Shown: piece after piece, positions 21,419 through 35,296 of the stretch
Position numbering within the stretch: position 1 is the first letter of the stretch
Layout of the letters: every line of letters begins with the position of its first letter
Assembly: GCA_001586965.3 (NCBI GenBank)
Contig: LUCW03001003.1
Coordinates: 1-35,296 of the forward strand
Direction of reading: 5' to 3'
Origin: Sphaeroforma sirkka
Taxonomy: Eukaryota; Opisthokonta; Ichthyosporea; Ichthyophonida
Length of the DNA stretch: 35,296 nt
Made by a program: the position numbers and the translations under genes
Notes under the pieces: model-generated
What the model was told of the DNA's origin: nothing
The model's database searches: none
The model's input: the letters and a program-made list of their open reading frames with translations, nothing else

Positions 21419-24400
21419 TATATATTCATGAATTTATTTTTTACATAGCCTGTTTATATATTCATGAAATATTGTTTCACATAGCCTGTTTATATATTCA
21501 TGAATTATTTTTTTTACATAGCCTGTTTATATATTCATGAATTATTGTTTTACATAGCCTGTTTATATATTCATGAAATATTGTTTCACATAGCCTGTTT
21601 ATATATTCATGAATTATTTTTTTACATAGCCTGTTTATATATTCACGTATATTGTTTCACATAGCCTGTTTATATATTCATGAATTATTGTTTTACTTAG
21701 TCGGTTTATATATTCATGAAACATTGATTTACATAGCCTTTTTATATATTCATGAAATATTGTTTCACATAGCCTGTTTATATATTCATGATTTATTGTT
21801 TTACATAGCCTGTTTATATATTCATGAAATATTGTTTTACATAGCCTGTTTATATATTCATAAATTATTGTTTTACATAGCCTGTTTATATATTCATGAA
21901 ATATTGTTTTACATAGCCTTTTTATATATTCATGAAATATTGTCTCACATAGCCTGTTTATATATTCATGAATTATTTTTTTTACATAGCCTGTTTATAT
22001 ATTCATGTATATTGTTTCACATAGCCTGTTTATATATTCATGAATTATTGTTTTACATAGCCTGTTTATATATTCATGAATTATTGTTTTACATAGCCTG
22101 TTTATATATTCATGAATTATTGTTTCACATAGCCTGTTTATATATTCATGAATTATTTTTTTACATAGCCTGTTTATATATTCATGAATTATAATATATT
22201 CATAAATTATTGTTTCACATAGCCTGTTTATATATTCATGAATTATTGTTTTACATAGCCTGTTTATATATTCATGAATTAATGTTTTTACATAGCCTGT
22301 TTATATATTCATGAATTATTGTTTTACATAGCCTGTTTATATATTCATGAATTATTGTTTTACATAGCCTGTTTATATATTCATGAATTATTGTTTTACA
22401 TAGGCTGTTTATATATTCATGAATTATTGTTTTACATAGCCTGTTTATATATTCATGAATTATTGTTTTTACATAGCCTGTTTATATATTCATGAATTAT
22501 TGTTTTACATAGCCTGTTTATATATTCATGAATAATTGTTTTTACATAGCCTGTTTATATATTCATGAATTATTGTTTTACATAGCCTGTTTATATATTC
22601 ATGAATTACTGTTTTACATAGCCTGTTTATATATTCATGAACTACTGTTTTGCATAGCCTGTTTATATATTCATGAATTATTGTTTTACATAGCCTGTTT
22701 ATATATTCATGAATTATTGTTTTACATAGCCTGTTTATATATTCATGAAATACTGTTTAAAATAACCTTTTTATATATTCATGAATTATTGTTTTACATA
22801 GCCTGTTTATATATTCATGAATTATTGTTTTACATAGCCTGTTTATATATTCATGAAATATTGTTTCACATAGCCTGTTTATATATTCATAAATCATTGT
22901 TTTACATAGCCTGTTTATATAATCATGAATTATTGTTTCACATGGCCTGATTTTATATTCATGAAATATTTTTTTACATAGCCTGTTTATATAATCATGA
23001 ATTATTGTTTTTCATACCTTTTTTATATATTCATGAATTATTGTTTCACATAGCCTATTTATATATTCATGAATTATTGTTTTACATATCCTTTTTATAT
23101 ATTCATGAATTATTGTTTTACATAGCCTGTTTATATATTCATGAATTATTGTTTCACATAGCCTGTATATATATTCATGATTTATTGTTTTACATAGCCT
23201 GTTTATATATTCATGATTTATTGTTTTACATAGCCTGTTTATATATTCATGAATTATTGTTTCACATGGCCTGATTTTATATTCATGAATTATTGTTTCA
23301 CATAGCCTTTTTCTATATTCATGGATTATTGTTTTACATAGCCTGTTTATATATTCATGAATTATTGTTTTACATAGCCTGTTTATATAATCATGAAATA
23401 TTGTTTTACATACATTTTTTATATATTCATGAATTATTGTTTTACATAGCCTGTTTATATATTCATGAATTATCGTTTTACACATAGCTTGTTTATATAA
23501 TCATAAATTATTGTTTTACATAGCCTGTTTATATATTCATGAATTAGTGTTTTACATAGCCTGTTTACATATTCATGAATTATTGATTAACATAGTCTGT
23601 TTATATATTCATTAATTATTGTTTCACATAGCCTGTTTATATATTCTTGAATTATAATGTATTCATGAATTATTGTTTCACATAGCCTGTTTATATATTC
23701 ATGAATTATTGTTTTACATAGCCTGTTTATATATGCATGAATTATTATTTTACTTAGCCTGTTCATATATTCATGAATTATTGTTTCACATAGCCTGTTT
23801 ATATATTCATGAATTATTGTTTTACATAGCCTATTTATATATTCATGAATTATTGTTTCACATAGCCTGTTTATATGTTCATGATATTCATGAACTATTG
23901 TTTTACATAGCCTGTTTATATATTTTCATGAATTATTGTTTCACATAGCCTGTTTATTTATTCAGGAAATATTGTTTTACATAGTCTTTTTTATATATTC
24001 ATGAATTATTGTTTTTACATAGCCTGTTTATATATTCATGAATTATTGTTTTACATATAGCCTGTTTATATATTCATGAATTATTGTTTTACATAGCCTG
24101 TTTATATATTCATGAATTATTGTTTCACATTGCCTGTTTATATATTCATGAATTATTGTTTTACATAGCCTTTTTGTATATTCATGAATTATTATTGTTT
24201 TACATAGCCTTTTTTATATATTCATGAATTATTGTTTCACATAGCCTGTTTATATATTCAGGAATTATTGTTTTCACATAGCCTGTTTATATATTCATGA
24301 ATTATTGTTTTTTACATAGCCTGTTTATAAATTCATGAATTATTGTTTTACATAGCATGTTTATATATTCATGAATTATTGTTTTACATAGCCTGTTTAT

Positions 24401-27400
24401 ATAATCATGAATTAATATTTTACATAGCCTGTTTATATATTCATAAATTATTGTTTTACATAGCCTGTTTATATATTCATGAATTATAGTTCTACATAGT
24501 CTGTTTATATAATCATGAATTATTGTTTTACATACATTTTTTATATATTCATGAATTATTGTTTTACATAGCCTGTTTATATATTCATGAATTATTGTTC
24601 TACATAGCCTGTTTATATAATCATGAATTATTGTTTTTACATAGCCTGTTTATATATTCATAAATTATTGTTTTACATAGCTTTTTTATATAATCATAAA
24701 ATATTGTTTTACATAGCCTGTTTTATATATTCATGAATTAGTGTTTTACATAGCCTGTTTATATATTCATGAATTATTGTTTTACATAGCCTGTTTATAT
24801 ATTCATGAATTATTGTTTTCACATAGCCTGTTTATTTATTCAGGAAATATTGTTTTACATAGTCTTTTTTATATATTCATGAATTATTGTTTTTACATAG
24901 CCTGTTTATATATTCATGAATTATTGTTTTACATAGCCTGTTTATATATTCATGAATTATTGTTTCACATAGCCTGTTTATATATTCATGAATTATTATT
25001 GTTTTTACATAGCCTGTTTATATATTCATGATTATTATTGTTTTACATAGCCTGTTTTATATATTCATGAATTATTGTTTTACATAGCCTGTTTATATAT
25101 TCATGAATTATTGTTTTCACATAGCCTGTTTATTTATTCATGAAATATTGTTTTACATAGTCTTTTTATATATTCATGAATTATTGTTTTTTTACATAGC
25201 CTGTTTATATATTCATGAATTATTGTTTTACATAGCCTGTTTTATATATTCATGAATTATTGTTTTCACATAGCCTGTTTATATATTCATAAATTATTGT
25301 TTTTTACATAGCCTGTTTATATATTCATGAATTATTGTTTTACATAGCCTGTTTATATATTCATGAATTATTGTTTTACATAGCCTGTTTATATATTCAT
25401 GAATTATTGTTTTACATAGCCTGTTTATATATTCATGAATTATTGTTTTCACATAGCCTGTTTATTTATTCAGGAAATATTGTTTTACATAGTCTTTTTT
25501 TTTATATATTCATGAATTATTGTTTTACATAGCCTGTTTTATATATTCATGAATTATTGTTTTACATAGCCTGTTTATATATTCATGAATTATTGTTTTT
25601 TACATAGCCTGTTTATATATTCATGAATTATTGTTTTTTACATAGCCCTGTTTATATATTCATGAATTATTGTTTTACATAGCCTGTTTATATATTCATG
25701 AATTATTGTTTCACATAGCCTGTTTTTATATATTCATGAAATTATTGTTTTACATAGTCTTTTTTATATATTCATGAATTATTGTTTTACATAGCCTGTT
25801 TATATATTCATGAATTATTGTTTTTTACATAGCCTGTTTATATATTCATGAATTATTGTTTTACATAGCCTGTTTATATATTCATGAATTATTGTTTTAC
25901 ATAGCCTGTTTATATATTCATGAATTATTGTTTTACATAGCCTGTTTATATATTCATGAATTATTGTTTTACATAGCCTTGTTTATATATTCATGAACTA
26001 TTTTTTTTACATAGCCTGTTTATATATTCATGAATTATTGTTTTACATAGCCTGTTTATATATTCATGAATTATTGTTTTACATATCCTTTTTTATATAT
26101 TCATGAATTATTGTTTCACATAGCCTGTTTATATATTCATGAATTATTGTTTTACTTAGTCTGTTTATATATTCATGAAATATTGTTTTTACATAGCCTG
26201 TTTATATATTCATGAATTATTGATTATTGTTTTACATAGTCTGTTTATATATTCATGAATTATTGTTTAACATAGTCTGTTTTATATATTCATGAATTAT
26301 TGTTTTACATAGCCTGTTTATATATTCATGAATTATAATATATTCATGAATTATTGTTTCACATAGCCTTGTTTATATATGTTCATGATATTCATGAATT
26401 ATTGTTTTACATAGCCTGTTTATATATATTCATTCATGAATTATTGTTTCACATAGCCTGTTTATTTATTCATGAAATATTGTTTTACATAGTCTTTTTA
26501 TATATTCATGAATTATTGTTTCACATAGCCTGTTTATATATTCATGAATTATTGTTTTACATAGCCTTTTGTATATTCATGAATTATTGTTTTTTACATA
26601 GCCTGTTTATATTCATGAATTATTGTGTTTCACATAGCCTGTTTATATATTCATGAATTATTGTTCTACATAGCCTGTTTTATATATTCATAAATTATTG
26701 TTTTACATAGCCTGTTTATATATTCATGAATTATTGTTTTACATAGCCTGTTTATATATTCATGAATTATTGTTTTACATAGCCTGTTTATATATTCATG
26801 AATTATTGTTTTACATAGCCTGTTTTATATATTCATGAATTATTGTTTTACATAGCCTGTTTATATATTCATGAATTATTGTTTTACATAGCCTGTTTAT
26901 ATATTCATGAATTATTGTTTCACATAGCCTGTTTATATATTCATGAATTATTGTTTTACATAGCCTGTTTATATATTCATGATTATTATTTTTTACATAG
27001 CCTGTTTATATATTCATGAATTATTGTTTTACATAGCCTGTTTATATATTCATGAATTATTGTTTTACATAGCCTTTTTATATATTCATGAATTATTGTT
27101 TTTTTACATAGCCTGTTTATATATTCATGAATTATTGTTTTACATAGCCTGTTTATATATTCATGAATTATTGTTTTTACATAGCCTGTTTATATATTCA
27201 TGAATTATTGTTTTACATACCTTTTTTTATATATTCATGAATTATTGTTTTACATAGCCTGTTTATATATTCATGAATTATTGTTTCACATAGCCTGTTT
27301 ATATATTCATGAATTATTGTTTCACATAGCCTGTTTATATATTCATGAATTATTTTTTACATAGCCTGTTTATATATTCATGAATTATTGTTTTACATAG

Positions 27401-30400
27401 CCTGTTTATATATTCATGAATTATTGTTTTTTACATAGCCTGTTTATATATTCATGAATTAATATTTTTACATAGCCTGTTTATATATTCATGAATTATT
27501 GTTTTACATAGCCTGTTTATATATTCATGAATTATTGTTTCTACATAGCCTGTTTTATATAATCATGAATTATTGTTTTACATACATTTTTTTTATATAT
27601 TCATGAATTATTGTTTTTACATAGCCTGTTTATATATTCATGAATTATTGTTTTTACATAGCCTGTTTATATAATCATATTATTGTTTTACATAGCTTTT
27701 TTTATATATTCATGAATTATTGTTTTACATAGCCTGTTTATATATTCATGAATTATCGTTTTACATAGCTTGTTTATATAATCATAAATTATTGTTTTAC
27801 ATAGCCTGTTTATATATTCATGAATAATTGTTTTTACATAGCCTGTTTATATATTCATGAATTATTGTTTTACATAGCCTGTTTATATATTCATGAATTA
27901 TTGTTTCACATAGCCTGTTTATTATTCAGGAATTATTGTTTTTACATAGTCTTTTTATATATTCATGAATTATTGTTTTACATAGCCTGTTTATATATTC
28001 ATGAATTATTGTTTTTACATAGCCTGTTTATATATTCATGAATTATTGTTTTACATAGCCTGTTTATATATTCATGAATTATTGTTTTTTACATAGCCTG
28101 TTTATATATTCATGAATTATTGTTTTACATAGCCTGTTTATATATTCATGAATTATTGTTTTACATAGCCTGTTTATATATTCATGAATTATTGTTTTTT
28201 ACATAGCCTGTTTATATATTCATGAATTATTGTTTTACATAGCCTGTTTATATATTCATGAATTATTGTTTTACATAGCCTGTTTATATATTCATGAATT
28301 ATTGTTTTACATAGCTTGTTTATATATTCATGAATTATTGTTTTTCACATAGCCTGTTTATATATTCATGAATTATTGTTTTACATAGCTTGTTTATATA
28401 ATCATGAAATATTGTTTTTTTACATAGCCTGTTTATATATTCATGAATTATTGTTTTACATAGCCTGTTTTTATATATTCATGAATTATTGTTTTACATA
28501 GCCTGTTTATATATTCATGAATTATTGTTTTACTTAGTCTGTTTATATATTCATGAAATATTGGTTTTACATAGCCTGTTTATATATTCATGAATTATTG
28601 TTTTACTTAAGTCTGGTTATATATTCAGGAAATATTGTTTTACATAGTCTTTTTATATATTCATGAATTATTGTTTTACATAGCCTGTTTTATATATTCA
28701 TGAATTATATATATTCATGAATTATTGTTTCACATAGCCTGTTTATATATTCATGAATTATTGTTTTACATAGCCTTTTTATATATTCATGAATTATTGT
28801 TTTACATAGCCTGTTTATAAATTCATGAATTATTGTTTTACATAGCATGTTTATATATTCATGAATTATTGTTTCACATAGCCTGTTTATATAATCATGA
28901 ATTATTGTTTTTTTACATACATTTTTTTATATATTCATGAATTATTGTTTTACATAGCCTGTTTATATATTCATGAATTATTGTTTTACATAGCTTGTTT
29001 ATATATATTCATAAATTATTGTTTTACATAGCCTGTTTATATATTCATGAATTATTGTTTTACATAGCCTGTTTATATATTCATGAATTATTGTTTTAAC
29101 ATAGCCTGTTTATATATTCATGAATTATTGTTTTTTACATAGCCTGTTTATATATTCATGAATTAGTGTTTTACATAGCCTGTTTATATATTCATGAATT
29201 ATTGTTTTTTTACATAGCCTGTTTATATATTCATGAATTATTGTTTCACATAGCCTGTTTATTTATTCAGGAAATATTGTTTTACATAGTCTTTTTATAT
29301 ATTCATGAATTATTGTTTTACATAGCCTGTTTATATATTCATGAATTATTGTTTTACATAGCCTGTTTATATATTCATGAATTATTGTTTTTTACATAGC
29401 CTGTTTATATATTCATGAATTATTGTTTTACATAGCCTGTTTATATATTCATGAATTATTGTTTTACATAGCCTGTTTATATATTCATGAATTATTGTTT
29501 CACATAGCCTGTTTATATATTCATAAATTATTGTTTTACATAGCCTGTTTATATATTCATGAATTATTGTTTTACATAGCCTGTTTATATATTCATGAAT
29601 TATTGTTTTCACATAGCCTGTTTATATATTCATGAATTATCGTTTTACATAGCTTGTTTATATAATCATGAATTATTGTTTTACATAGCCTGTTTATATA
29701 TTCATGAATTATCGTTTTACATAGCTTGTTTATATAATCATAAAATATTGTTTTACATAGCCTGTTTATATATTCATGAATTATTGTTTTACATAGCCTG
29801 TTTATATATTCATGAATTATTGTTTTACATAGCCTGTTTATATATTCATGAATTATTGTTTTACTTAGTCTGTTTATATATTCATGAAATATTGGTTTAC
29901 ATAGCCTGTTTATATATTCATGAATTATTGTTTTACTATATAAGTCTGGTTTATATATTCATGAATATATTGTTTTACATAGTCTTTTTTATATATTCAT
30001 GAATTATTGTTTTACATAGCCTGTTTATATATTCATGAATTATAATATATTCATGAATTATTGTTTCACATAGCCTGTTTATATATTCATGAATTATTGT
30101 TTTACATAGCCTTTTTATATATTCATGAATTATTGTTTTACATAGCCTGTTTTATAAATTCATGAATTATTGTTTTTACATAGCATGTTTATATATTCAT
30201 GAATTATTGTTTCACATAGCCTGTTTATATAATCATGAATTATTGTTTTACATACATTTTTTATATATTCATGAATTATTGTTTTACATAGCCTGTTTAT
30301 ATATTCATGAATTATCGTTTTACATAGCTTGTTTATATAATCATAAATTATTGTTTTACATAGCCTGTTTATATATTCATGAATTAGTGTTTTACATAGC

Positions 30401-33400
30401 CTGTTTATATATTCATGAATTATTGTTTTAACATAGCCTGTTTATATATTCATGAATTATTGTTTCACATAGCCTGTTTTATATATTCATGAATTATTGT
30501 TTCACATAGCCTGTTTGTTTATATGTTCATGATATTCATGAATTATTGTTTTATATAGCCTGTTTATATATTTTCATGAATTATTGTTTCACATAGCCTG
30601 TTTATTTATTCAGGAAATATTGTTTTACACATCTTTTTTATATATTCATGAATTATTGTTTCACACATAGCCTGTTTATATGTTCATGAATTATCGTTTT
30701 TACATAGCTTTTTTTATATAATCATAAAATATTGTTTTACATAGCCTGTTTATATATTCATGAATTATTGTTTTACATAGCCTGTTTATATATTCATGAA
30801 TTATTGTTTTACATAGCCTGTTTATATATTCATGAATTATTGTTTTTACATAGTCTGTTTATATATTCATGAAATATTGGTTTTACATAGCCCTGTTTAT
30901 ATATTCATGAATTATTGTTTTACTTAAGTCTGGTTATATATTCAGGAAATATTGTTTTACATAGTCTTTTTATATATTCATGAATTATTGTTTTACATAG
31001 CCTGTTTATATATTCATGAATTATAATATATTCATGAATTATTGTTTCACATAGCCTGTTTATATATTCATGAATTATTGTTTTACATAGCCTTTTTATA
31101 TATTCATGAATTATTGTTTTTTTACATAGCCTGTTTATAAATTCATGAATTATTGTTTTACATAGCATGTTTATATATTCATGAATTATTGTTTCACATA
31201 GCCTGTTTATATAATCATGAATTATTGTTTTACATACATTTTTTTTATATATTCATGAATTATTGTTTTACATAGCCTGTTTATATATTCATGAATTATC
31301 GTTTTTTATATAGCTTGTTTATATAACCATAAATTATTGTTTTACATAGCCTGTTTATATATTCATGAATTAGTGTTTTACATAGCCTGTTTATATATTC
31401 ATGAATTATTGTTTAACATAGCCTGTTTATATATTCACGAATTATTGTTTCACATAGCCTGTTTATATATTCACGAATTATTGTTTCACATAGCCTGTTT
31501 ATATGTTCATGATATTCATGAACTATTGTTTTACATAGCCTGTTTTATATTTTCATGAATTATTGTTTCACATAGCCTGTTTATTTATTCAGGAAATATT
31601 GTTTTACATAGTCTTTTTATATATTCATGAATTATTGTTTCACATAGCCTGTTTATATGTTCATGAATTATCGTTTTACATAGCTTTTTTATATAATCAT
31701 AAAATATTGTTTTACATAGCCTGTTTATATATTCATGAATTAGTGTTTTTTTACATAGCCTGTTTATATATTCATGAATTATTGTTTTTACATAGCCTGT
31801 TTATATATTCATGAAATTATTGTTTCACATAGCCTGTTTATTTATTCAGGAAATATTGTTTTACATAGTCTTTTTTATATATTCATGAATTATTGTTTTA
31901 CATAGCCTGTTTATATATTCATGAATTATTGTTTTACATAGCCTGTTTATATATTCATGAATTATTGTTTTACATAGCCTGTTTATATATTCATGAATTA
32001 TTGTTTTACATAGCCTGTTTTATATATTCATGAAATATTGTTTTTTACATAGCCTGTTTATATATTCATGAATTATTGTTTCACATAGCCTGTTTATATA
32101 TTCATAAATTATTGTTTTTTTACATAGCCTGTTTATATATTCATGAATTATTGTTTTACATAGCCTGTTTATATATTCATGAATTATTGTTTTACATAGC
32201 CTGTTTCTATATTCATGAACTATTTTTTTACATACCCTGTTTATATATTCATGAATTATTGTTTTACATAGCCTGTTTATATATTCATGAATTATTGTTT
32301 TACATATCCTTTTTATATATTCAGGAATTATTGTTTCACATAGCCTGTTTATATATTCATGAATTATTGTTTTACTTAGTCTGTTTATATATTCATGAAA
32401 TATTGGTTTACATAGCCTGTTTATATATTCATGAATTATTGTTTTACTTAAGTCTGGTTATATATTCAGGAATTATTGTTTTACATAGTCTTTTTATATA
32501 TTCATGAATTATTGTTTTACATAGCCTGTTTATATATTCATATTATAATATATTCATGAATTATTGTTTCACATAGCCTGTTTATATATTCATGAATTAT
32601 TGTTTTACATAGCCTGTTTATAAATTCATGAATTATTGTTTTACATAGCATGTTTATATATTCATGAATTATTGTTTCACATAGCCTGTTTATATAATCA
32701 TGAATTATTGTTTTACATACATTTTTTATATATTCATGAATTATTGTTTTACATAGCCTGTTTATATATTCATGAATTATCGTTTTACATAGCTTGTTTA
32801 TATAATTCATAAATTATTGTTTTTACATAGCCTGTTTATATATTCATGAATTAGTGTTTTTACATAGCCTGTTTATATATTCATGAATTATTGTTTAACA
32901 TAGCCTGTTTATATATTCACGAATTATTGTTTTTCACATAGCCTGTTTATATATTCACGAATTATTGTTTCACATAGCCTGTTTATATATTCTTGAATCA
33001 TAATGTATTCATGAATTATTGTTTCACATAGCCTGTTTATATATTCATGAATTATTGTTTCACATAGCCTGTTTATATATTCATGATATTCATGAACTAT
33101 TGTTTTACATAGCCTGTTTATATATTTTCATGAATTATTGTTTCACATAGCCTGTTTATTTATTCAGGAAATATTGTTTTACATAGTCTTTTTATATATT
33201 CATGAATTATTGTTTCACATAGCCTGTTTATATATTCATGAATTATTGTTTCACATAGCCTGTTTATATATTCATGAATTATTGTTTCACATAGCCTGTT
33301 TATATGTTCATGATATTCATGAACTATTGTTTTACATAGCCTGTTTATATATTCATGAATTATTGTTTCACATAGCCTGTTTATTTATTCAGGAAATATT

Positions 33401-34851
33401 GTTTTACATAGTCTTTTTATATATTCATGAATTATTGTTTCACATAGCCTGTTTATATGTTCATGATATTCATGAACTATTGTTTTACATAGCCTGTTTA
33501 TATATTTTCATGAATTATTGTTTCACATAGCCTGTTTATTTATTCAGGAAATATTGTTTTACATAGTCTTTTTTATATATTCATGAATTATTGTTTCACA
33601 TAGCCTGTTTATATATTCATGAATTATTGTTTTACATACCCTTTTTGTATATTCATGAATTATTGTTTTACATAGCCTGTTTATATTCATGAATTATTGT
33701 TTCACATAGCCTGTTTATATATTCAGGAATTATTGTTCTACATAGCCTGTTTATATATTCATAAATTATTGTTTTACATAGCCTGTTTATATATTTATGA
33801 ATTATTGTTTTACATAGCCTGTTTATATATTCATGAATTATTGTTTTACATAGCCTGTTTCTATATTCATGAATAGTTGTTTTACATAGCCTTTTTATAT
33901 ATTCATGAATTATTGTTCTACATAGCCTGTTTATATATTCATGAGAAATATTGTTTTTTACATAGCCTGTTTATATATTCATGAATTATTGTTTCACATA
34001 GCCTGTTTATATGTTCATGATATTCATGAACTATTGTTTTACATAGCCTGTTTATATATTTTCATGAATTATTGTTTTACATACCCTTTTTATATATTCA
34101 TGAATTATTGTTTTACATAGCCTGTTTATATATTCATGAATTATTGTTTTACATAGCCTGTTTATATATTCATGAATTATTGTTTCACATTGCCTGTTTA
34201 TATATTCATGAATTATTGTTTTACATACCCTTTTTGTATATTCATGAATTATTGTTTTACATAGCCTGTTTATATTCATGGATTATTGTTTCACATAGCC
34301 TGTTTATATATTCAGGAATTATTGTTTCACATAGCCTGTTTATATATTCGTGAATTATTGTTTTACATAGCCTATTTATATATTCATGAATTACTGTTTC
34401 ACATAGTCTGTTTATATTTTCATGAATAGTTGTTTTACATAGCCTTTTTATATATTCATGTATTATTGTTCTACATAGCCTGTTTATATATTCATGAATT
34501 ATTGTTTTACATAGCCTGTTTATATATTCATGAATTATTGTTTCACATTGCCTGTTCATATATTCATGAATTATTGTTTTACATAGCCTGTTCATATATT
34601 CAGGAAATATTGTTTCACATAGCCTGTTTATATATTCATTAATTATTGTTTTACATAGCCTGTTTATATATTCATGAAATATTGTGTTACATAGCCTGTT
34701 TATATATTTATGAATTATTGTTTTACATAGCCTGTTTATATATTCATGAATTATTGTTTTACATAGCCTGTTTATATATTCATGATTATTGTTTTACATA
34801 GCCTGTTTATATATTCATGAATTATTGTTTTACATAGCCTGTTTCTGAATT
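21419..34851. repeat. 36-bp AT-rich satellite array, about 13.4 kb (roughly 370 copies)
   Basis: Head-to-tail units with core TAGCCTGTTTATATATTC followed by ATGAATTATTG and a T-rich link before ACATAG. The consensus is about 78% AT and contains the 10-bp palindrome ATTCATGAAT. Common variants are TTTTACATAG versus TTTCACATAG, AAATATTG versus AATTATTG, TATAATCATG for TATATTCATG, and changes in T-run length. The period is twelve codons, so one frame per strand stays open (unit CLYIHELLFYIA on plus, INRLCKTIIHEY on minus). The many 60-180-codon open frames are therefore by-products. Ordered groups of variant units recur (see findings). No gene or mobile element interrupts the array. Confidence 0.98.
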
Positions 34852-35296
34852 TTTTAACCCAATCATTAAGAAGGCCGACCACAACCATGGCCCCGGCCCA
34901 TTCGAACCTGTGGTGAAAATCCGGATTCCAAAATCTGGTAGATAAAAACGAATGCTGCGTGTCTTTTGGTCGACTAGATTTTGGATTTGGTGCGGTATGT
35001 ACAGTAGCGGGCGTGGCATGGGCTACTATAGTACTGAATGGAACGCTGTGGCGATATTTTTCAAAATCGGATTGTAAAATTAAAATCCAATACGGCGCCC
35101 AATTGCTCCAGTTACTCCAACCGGTAGCGATACGTACAAACTTCTAAAAAAGCCAAACAGAAAACAAATAAATAGCAAGCATCCGATACATGAATATGAA
35201 AATCTATGATCTGTCTATCTGATCAGCTCACTCGATCTTCTCAGATACCACGTTGCGACATAGCTACGATGCGTTAAAACAGAGCTACAACATCTT
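34852..35296. other. Unique right flank of the satellite, no gene recognised
   Basis: The array stops abruptly within a unit (TAGCCTGTTTCTGAATTT). The following 445 bp are non-repetitive and of more balanced composition. Short open frames on both strands show no recognisable motif. Confidence 0.6.

Noticed and set aside
21652-34642. Many 60-180-codon open frames on both strands, with repeats such as CLYIHELLFYIA
   Set aside because: They follow from a 36-bp unit lacking stops in one frame per strand. Frames end wherever the T-run changes length. No codon-level conservation or start context supports translation.
34870-34930. GGTTCGAAT-like T-loop on the minus strand, possible tRNA
   Set aside because: The flanking bases do not form a five-pair T stem, and no acceptor, D or anticodon arm could be found upstream.

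Overview
This is a eukaryotic nuclear window. Two intact genes are split by GT-AG introns, and a third locus is a decayed but still intron-containing gene. Most of the remaining DNA is tandem repeat: TA and TG microsatellites, minisatellites inside introns, and one very large satellite. The genes are intron-dense, with some long introns, and TTTAGGG-like motifs occur inside the sequence. That fits a unicellular eukaryote with expanded introns (an ichthyosporean-like holozoan is one guess), but the species cannot be fixed from this sequence.

Layout: (1) 689-6587, minus strand: a five-exon gene for a ProX/YbaK-type aminoacyl-tRNA deacylase (PRORSD1-like, about 183 aa). Its first intron holds about 2 kb of AT-rich satellite. 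Most of its other splice junctions sit inside, or directly beside, local tandem duplications. (2) 6588-9856: AT-rich divergent intergenic region with no recognised gene. (3) 9857-17548, plus strand: a complete eleven-exon SELO (selenoprotein O / YdiU protein AMPylase) gene in the cysteine form, ending in SCSS. Intron 1 is packed with TA repeats. (4) 17549-18721: convergent intergenic region. (5) 18722-20882, minus strand: a bubblegum-type long-chain acyl-CoA synthetase locus with four in-frame stops and two frame breaks, best read as a non-processed pseudogene. (6) 21419-34851: about 13.4 kb of a 36-bp, roughly 78% AT satellite with higher-order structure. The many open frames there are a by-product of the 36-bp period. 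(7) 34852-35296: unique flank with no recognised gene.

The three genes belong to unrelated pathways (tRNA proofreading, protein AMPylation, fatty-acid activation) and I see no functional cluster. The most interesting signal is structural. In the ProX gene, tandem duplications of 45, 48, 54, 66 and 90 bp copy splice donors and acceptors together with adjoining exon bases. Three of these extra sites would add exactly 22, 16 or 15 codons in an open frame. This points to intron growth, and possibly new exon ends, arising from junction-anchored tandem duplication.
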